Source: Bacillota bacterium (lineage in GTDB: Bacteria; Bacillota_I; Bacilli_A; RFN20; CAG-826). Taken from it: a DNA stretch of 64,000 bases. The notes beneath the pieces were generated by a model that was not told the origin of the DNA, did no database searches, and saw nothing but the letters and a program-made list of their open reading frames with translations. Location: positions 248,001 through 312,000 of the forward strand of contig JAEWMX010000015.1 of assembly GCA_023393065.1 (NCBI GenBank), written 5' to 3'. Each line of letters opens with the position of its first letter. The first letter of the stretch is position 1. The translations under genes and the position numbers were made by a program. Of the stretch, positions 61,232-64,000 are shown in pieces.

Positions 61232-62252
61232 ATTTGACGGGACGAATGTAGAAACGTCCGTAGACTTGCTGTAAATTGCTGACGTTGATAAAGCTTTCAG
61301 GATCGATTTGGCGAATGAGATTTACAACTTTTTTAGTCTCGTAACTCGAGACGACCATATTGATGATAAAACGCGGTTCGCCCGAGAAGGCGCCGGTCCC
61401 TTTGATAATCGTCGCTCCGTGCGGGACGTTTGCGAGCAATAAGGTGTGTAAATTTTCTTTTTTGGTAACGATTTGAATCTGGACTTTTTTGTTGCGCACA
61501 TTGATAAAATCAATGACCAGCATCGAGGTAAAAAGATATACGATCGAAAACAATACTCCGGAAGCGGCCATGATCCAAGCATCATTATCGGAGCTGACAA
61601 GGCTTGGCGAAACAGCCATTAAAAGAGCGTAAACCAGGATGATAAAAGTATTGATTATCATCGTGTATTTGCCAGTCGGAGTCGATCTTTTAAGCGAGAC
61701 GTAATAGGCGATGACATCGGCCCCGCCTGCCGATAGCTCATACTTGAAGGCAATCGCGCTGCTCAAACCCGTACAAATACCGGCAAATAAGGCGCGGCTC
61801 AACATGCCGCCGTGCAAGTCGACAAAGGCTCCCAAGTCATTGAGAAATGGGATGAGGCGAAAGGTGCTGGCAAAGAGCGAGACGAGAGCGACGTTAATCA
61901 TCGTGAAAACTGCAAAGCGAACGCCAATTTTGCGAAAGGCCAAGATGATAATCGGAATATTAATTGCGATGTAAAAGACGGAGTAGATGATGTCGCGATA
62001 TGGCTCGATCGAATCGCCGAGGAGCAGCTGCGAAGCAAGGCTGATTGTCTGTGAGATGCCCGAGACCCCTCCCGACACAAAAGATAGCTCAGCGGACGCG
62101 GGTGTCAAAAAACTGACTAAGCCAACCGCAAAAACGGCCGCAGACAAGGCGCACATGAATAGAGCGACCGCGTATTCAACCGTGTATTTTAGCCAGATGT
62201 GGTCAAGTAAGAAGGAGCGAAAGCGGCTCGCTAAAGTGTGTTTTTTTGCCAT
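61230..62252 (-). CDS. YitT-family membrane protein
   Basis: 340 residues from the ATG at 62252, which has AAAGGAT upstream. A longer frame to 62303 has no ribosome site. About six transmembrane helices, with SAGGADVIAYYVSLKRSTPTG (in parts: SAGGADVIAYY, SLKRSTPTG), a hallmark of the family, and a C-terminal DUF2179 ACT-like domain (PHGATIIKGTGAFSGE, VYGRFYIRP). It is widespread in Bacillota, of unknown function, possibly a transporter. Confidence 0.87.
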   Translation of the reverse strand: MAKKHTLASRFRSFLLDHIWLKYTVEYAVALFMCALSAAVFAVGLVSFLTPASAELSFVSGGVSGISQTISLASQLLLGDSIEPYRDIIYSVFYIAINIPIIILAFRKIGVRFAVFTMINVALVSLFASTFRLIPFLNDLGAFVDLHGGMLSRALFAGICTGLSSAIAFKYELSAGGADVIAYYVSLKRSTPTGKYTMIINTFIILVYALLMAVSPSLVSSDNDAWIMAASGVLFSIVYLFTSMLVIDFINVRNKKVQIQIVTKKENLHTLLLANVPHGATIIKGTGAFSGEPRFIINMVVSSYETKKVVNLIRQIDPESFINVSNLQQVYGRFYIRPVK

Positions 62253-62346
62253 GGCAAGTGTGATCCTTTGATTATTGTAGCAAAAGCCTCTAAAGATATA
62301 CATTTATTTTAAGTAAATGAACCATTTTGCTTTTCAAAAAAGTAAG

Positions 62347-62375
62347 TTGATTCTATATTTATATAGTGTTATGAT
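62347..62375 (+). promoter_or_regulatory. Promoter of the membrane thioredoxin-like gene
   Basis: TTGATT (62347-62352), 17-bp spacer, TATGAT (62370-62375). AGGAGG follows at 62399-62404. Confidence 0.7.
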
Positions 62376-62412
62376 TATCGTGCTATATGTTCGGATATAG
62401 GAGGAGTTGTCA

Positions 62413-63168
62413 ATGAATATACTAAAGGCCATCGGTGCATTCTTCGTCCGCATCGGTCGTTGGATTAAAGATACGGCGTGGGTTCAGCCCCTACTTATAG
62501 TAGGCGCAATTTTTGCCGTCATCTTTTCCATTCCGTCAATCACGAGCTGGATCGAAGGTCTAGCCGAAGACGCAAGATCAAGCGAAAAGTACTATCAAAA
62601 GTTTCAGCGCTCCCTCGCTGGCGGCGAGACGAGCGAAGCCGATAAACTCATCGCCGACATTCAAGACGGCGATGCCAAAAGCAGCATTGGCGAAAAGTTC
62701 TTCTTGGTTTTTGTCTCCGAAGATTGCTCAGCCTGTAAAGAGAGCAAGGAAGCCTTTGAAGAGTTAGAAAAAAGATGGAAGGGCACGCTTGCCCCTAATA
62801 GTGATGACTTGGCGTTTAAACTGGTTTCGATTTTTACCGACGAGGAGACAGATGAAGCTACTTCGCACGAAACGGCATTCGTCCAATTTCTCAATCGCAA
62901 TGGCGACTTCTTTACCGAAGCGGCCCTTGTTGGCAAAGATTCCTATTATCATTTAAACGGTCATAGTTCCGAAAGCGACCTCGACACTCTCGAAGCCGCC
63001 GATCCGGAAAACTTTTTGACTCCGACGATTCTCCTCGTTGACTTCTCTGAAGATTACGGCGGCGTCAGCGAAGTGATGTTCGGCGTCACGGGTGACACCA
63101 AATTGCAAAAAGCTGAATTGCTTCGCGATTGCTGGGACCACGCCAATAAGTTCGAAGGAAAAGAATAG
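62413..63168 (+). CDS. Membrane-anchored thioredoxin-like protein (CSAC)
   Basis: 251 residues from the ATG at 62413 (AGGAGG 8 nt upstream). One N-terminal transmembrane helix (about 24-42), then an extracellular domain where FFLVFVSEDCSACKESKEAF near residues 97-116 is a thioredoxin-type strand followed by a CxxC active site. LTPTILLVDFSE near 201 could supply the cis-proline. It is acidic overall. A role in extracytoplasmic thiol chemistry is inferred. It recalls the CLGC lipoprotein at 494-1336, a second surface thioredoxin-like protein. Confidence 0.75.
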   Translation: MNILKAIGAFFVRIGRWIKDTAWVQPLLIVGAIFAVIFSIPSITSWIEGLAEDARSSEKYYQKFQRSLAGGETSEADKLIADIQDGDAKSSIGEKFFLVFVSEDCSACKESKEAFEELEKRWKGTLAPNSDDLAFKLVSIFTDEETDEATSHETAFVQFLNRNGDFFTEAALVGKDSYYHLNGHSSESDLDTLEAADPENFLTPTILLVDFSEDYGGVSEVMFGVTGDTKLQKAELLRDCWDHANKFEGKE

Positions 63169-63184
63169 TAGATGATTTAAATTC

Positions 63185-63206
63185 AAACCGCCAATTGGCG
63201 GTTTTT
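63185..63206. terminator. Bidirectional terminator
   Basis: AAACCGCC/GGCGGTTT stem with an AATT loop between the converging thioredoxin-like and rsmD genes. Confidence 0.8.
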
Positions 63207-63750
63207 ATTTGCTCAGTATCAGCAGATGAGTCTTGCCATAGCGGTAATGCCGGCTCTCAAAGCCTTGATATATCGATGGCGATATCTCATCTTTGCTTTC
63301 TATGGCAATTCTGGCGCCCGCTCCTACACTTGACGAGATGAGAAGAAGATGAATGACGGCCTCATAATAGCCCGAAGCGTAAGGCGGGTCGACAAAAACG
63401 ATATCGATAGTAATCTTATTTCTTTCAAGATAATCGAGCATCTCATTGAAGTCGCAATGATGAATCTCGACATGAGTATCTTCTTTTAGCGCTTCAACAT
63501 TGCGATAGATAACTTTAATCGGCTCTGGGTGAAAGTCAGAAAAGTAGACTTTGTCTGCGCCGCGCGATAATGCTTCAAGACCGAGAGCGCCGCTGCCGGC
63601 GAACAAGTCGAGTGCGACGGCGTTTATCACTTTTCTGCCCAAAATCGAAAACAGTGCTTCGCGAACCATGTTTTTGGTTGGCAAAACGATTTCGCTCGGT
63701 GGCGTTTCAATAATTCGCGAACGATGCTTGCCGCCGATGATGCGAATCAT
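63205..63750 (-). CDS. rsmD: 16S rRNA (guanine-966-N2)-methyltransferase RsmD
   Basis: 181 residues, the usual length. SAM-binding DLFAGSGALGLEAL near residue 48 and the catalytic DPPY (VFVDPPYASGY) near 121. It methylates G966 of 16S rRNA. It directly follows the YlbF-like gene, matching the Bacillus order ylbF-ylbG-rsmD. Confidence 0.95.
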   Translation of the reverse strand: MIRIIGGKHRSRIIETPPSEIVLPTKNMVREALFSILGRKVINAVALDLFAGSGALGLEALSRGADKVYFSDFHPEPIKVIYRNVEALKEDTHVEIHHCDFNEMLDYLERNKITIDIVFVDPPYASGYYEAVIHLLLISSSVGAGARIAIESKDEISPSIYQGFESRHYRYGKTHLLILSK

Positions 63751-63996
63751 TTATTTACCCTCGCAAACATGCTCATGAAAGGGTGCAAAAAGCCGTTCGT
63801 TGATTTCTTCGTATAAGATGCGAACTTCGCGGTAAGCAAGTAAATATGCGCGAACGAGCGGATGCTTTTCAAGGTCGCTCTTGGCGGCAAATAGTTTCTT
63901 CTGCGCCACCTTTACTTCATTTGACGAACTATCGTAATGGCGCAGGGCATCATTATATGATGATTCCGCAAGATCCTTGAGATATGCGAGTTTCAT
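63751..63996 (-). CDS. YlbF/YmcA-like small helical protein (possibly cut by the window end)
   Basis: 82 residues from the ATG at 63996; the frame may extend beyond the window, and a GTG at 63999 is also possible. All-helical, with HPLVRAYLLAYREVRILYEE near residues 46-65, similar to the YlbF/YmcA family of regulators of RNase Y. The family is 115-150 residues, so this is short or truncated. Its position immediately before rsmD is the same as in Bacillus, which supports the call. Confidence 0.45.
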   Translation of the reverse strand: MKLAYLKDLAESSYNDALRHYDSSSNEVKVAQKKLFAAKSDLEKHPLVRAYLLAYREVRILYEEINERLFAPFHEHVCEGK

Positions 63997-64000
63997 CACT

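Overview
The window is 64 kb of chromosomal DNA from a Bacillota-type bacterium that uses the standard genetic code. TGA is a real stop in the YigZ-family gene and tryptophan is TGG throughout. Shine-Dalgarno sequences are AGGAGG-like, promoters are sigma-A-like, and many exported proteins are lipoproteins. Several surface proteins end in a transmembrane helix plus a basic tail, with no LPxTG motif. Secreted endonucleases with Ig-like and lamin-tail domains, the archaeal-type ProRS and PPi-dependent phosphofructokinase fit a lineage near the Mollicutes (Izemoplasma/Acholeplasma-like or Erysipelotrichia-like). That placement is inference from gene content. I see no phage, insertion sequence or CRISPR.

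Layout. 1-8.4 kb: truncated inorganic pyrophosphatase, a thioredoxin-like lipoprotein, PPi-type PFK, an intergenic stretch that may hold an RNA gene, a TGS/uridine-kinase-type nucleoside kinase, a ThiF/MoaD pair, and glpK with a DUF5677 gene. 8.7-14.6 kb: two tandem secreted modular endonuclease I proteins. 14.7-25.2 kb: M24 aminopeptidase, YigZ, a 2100-residue CvpA-like repeat protein, CPBP protease, TraX, thioredoxin and tRNA-Gly. 25.3-48.6 kb: a mannoside utilisation region. It comprises a surface carbohydrate-binding protein, then an 11-gene same-strand operon (44704 down to 27126), then lacI, manA and a phosphomannomutase-type gene. The operon carries a sugar ABC importer, GH130 and DUF1861 propeller enzymes, a GH125 exo-mannosidase lipoprotein, a secreted GH130-like enzyme with two CBM32 domains, and several surface lipoproteins. 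48.7-64 kb: beta-propeller lipoprotein, alkaline phosphatase, RdgB, MATE, AlkD-like, TetR, ProRS with a degenerate GGDEF-EAL protein, two tRNA-Ser genes, YitT, a membrane thioredoxin-like protein, RsmD and a YlbF-like gene.

How the parts work together (inference). Surface GH125/GH130-type enzymes and binding proteins would trim mannose-containing glycans outside the cell. The ABC importer brings in oligosaccharides, cytoplasmic GH130-type enzymes cleave them, and ManA and the mutase feed mannose phosphates to glycolysis through the PPi-dependent PFK. In parallel, the secreted nucleases, alkaline phosphatase and nucleoside kinase suggest use of external DNA as food.

The signals most worth a second look are: a shared C-terminal anchoring region on three surface proteins; four-box helically phased AT-rich arrays at two glycan promoters; several genes whose -10 box lies only 4-8 nt from the start codon with no Shine-Dalgarno; the giant repeat protein; and an orphan terminator that implies an undescribed RNA near 2.6-2.93 kb.
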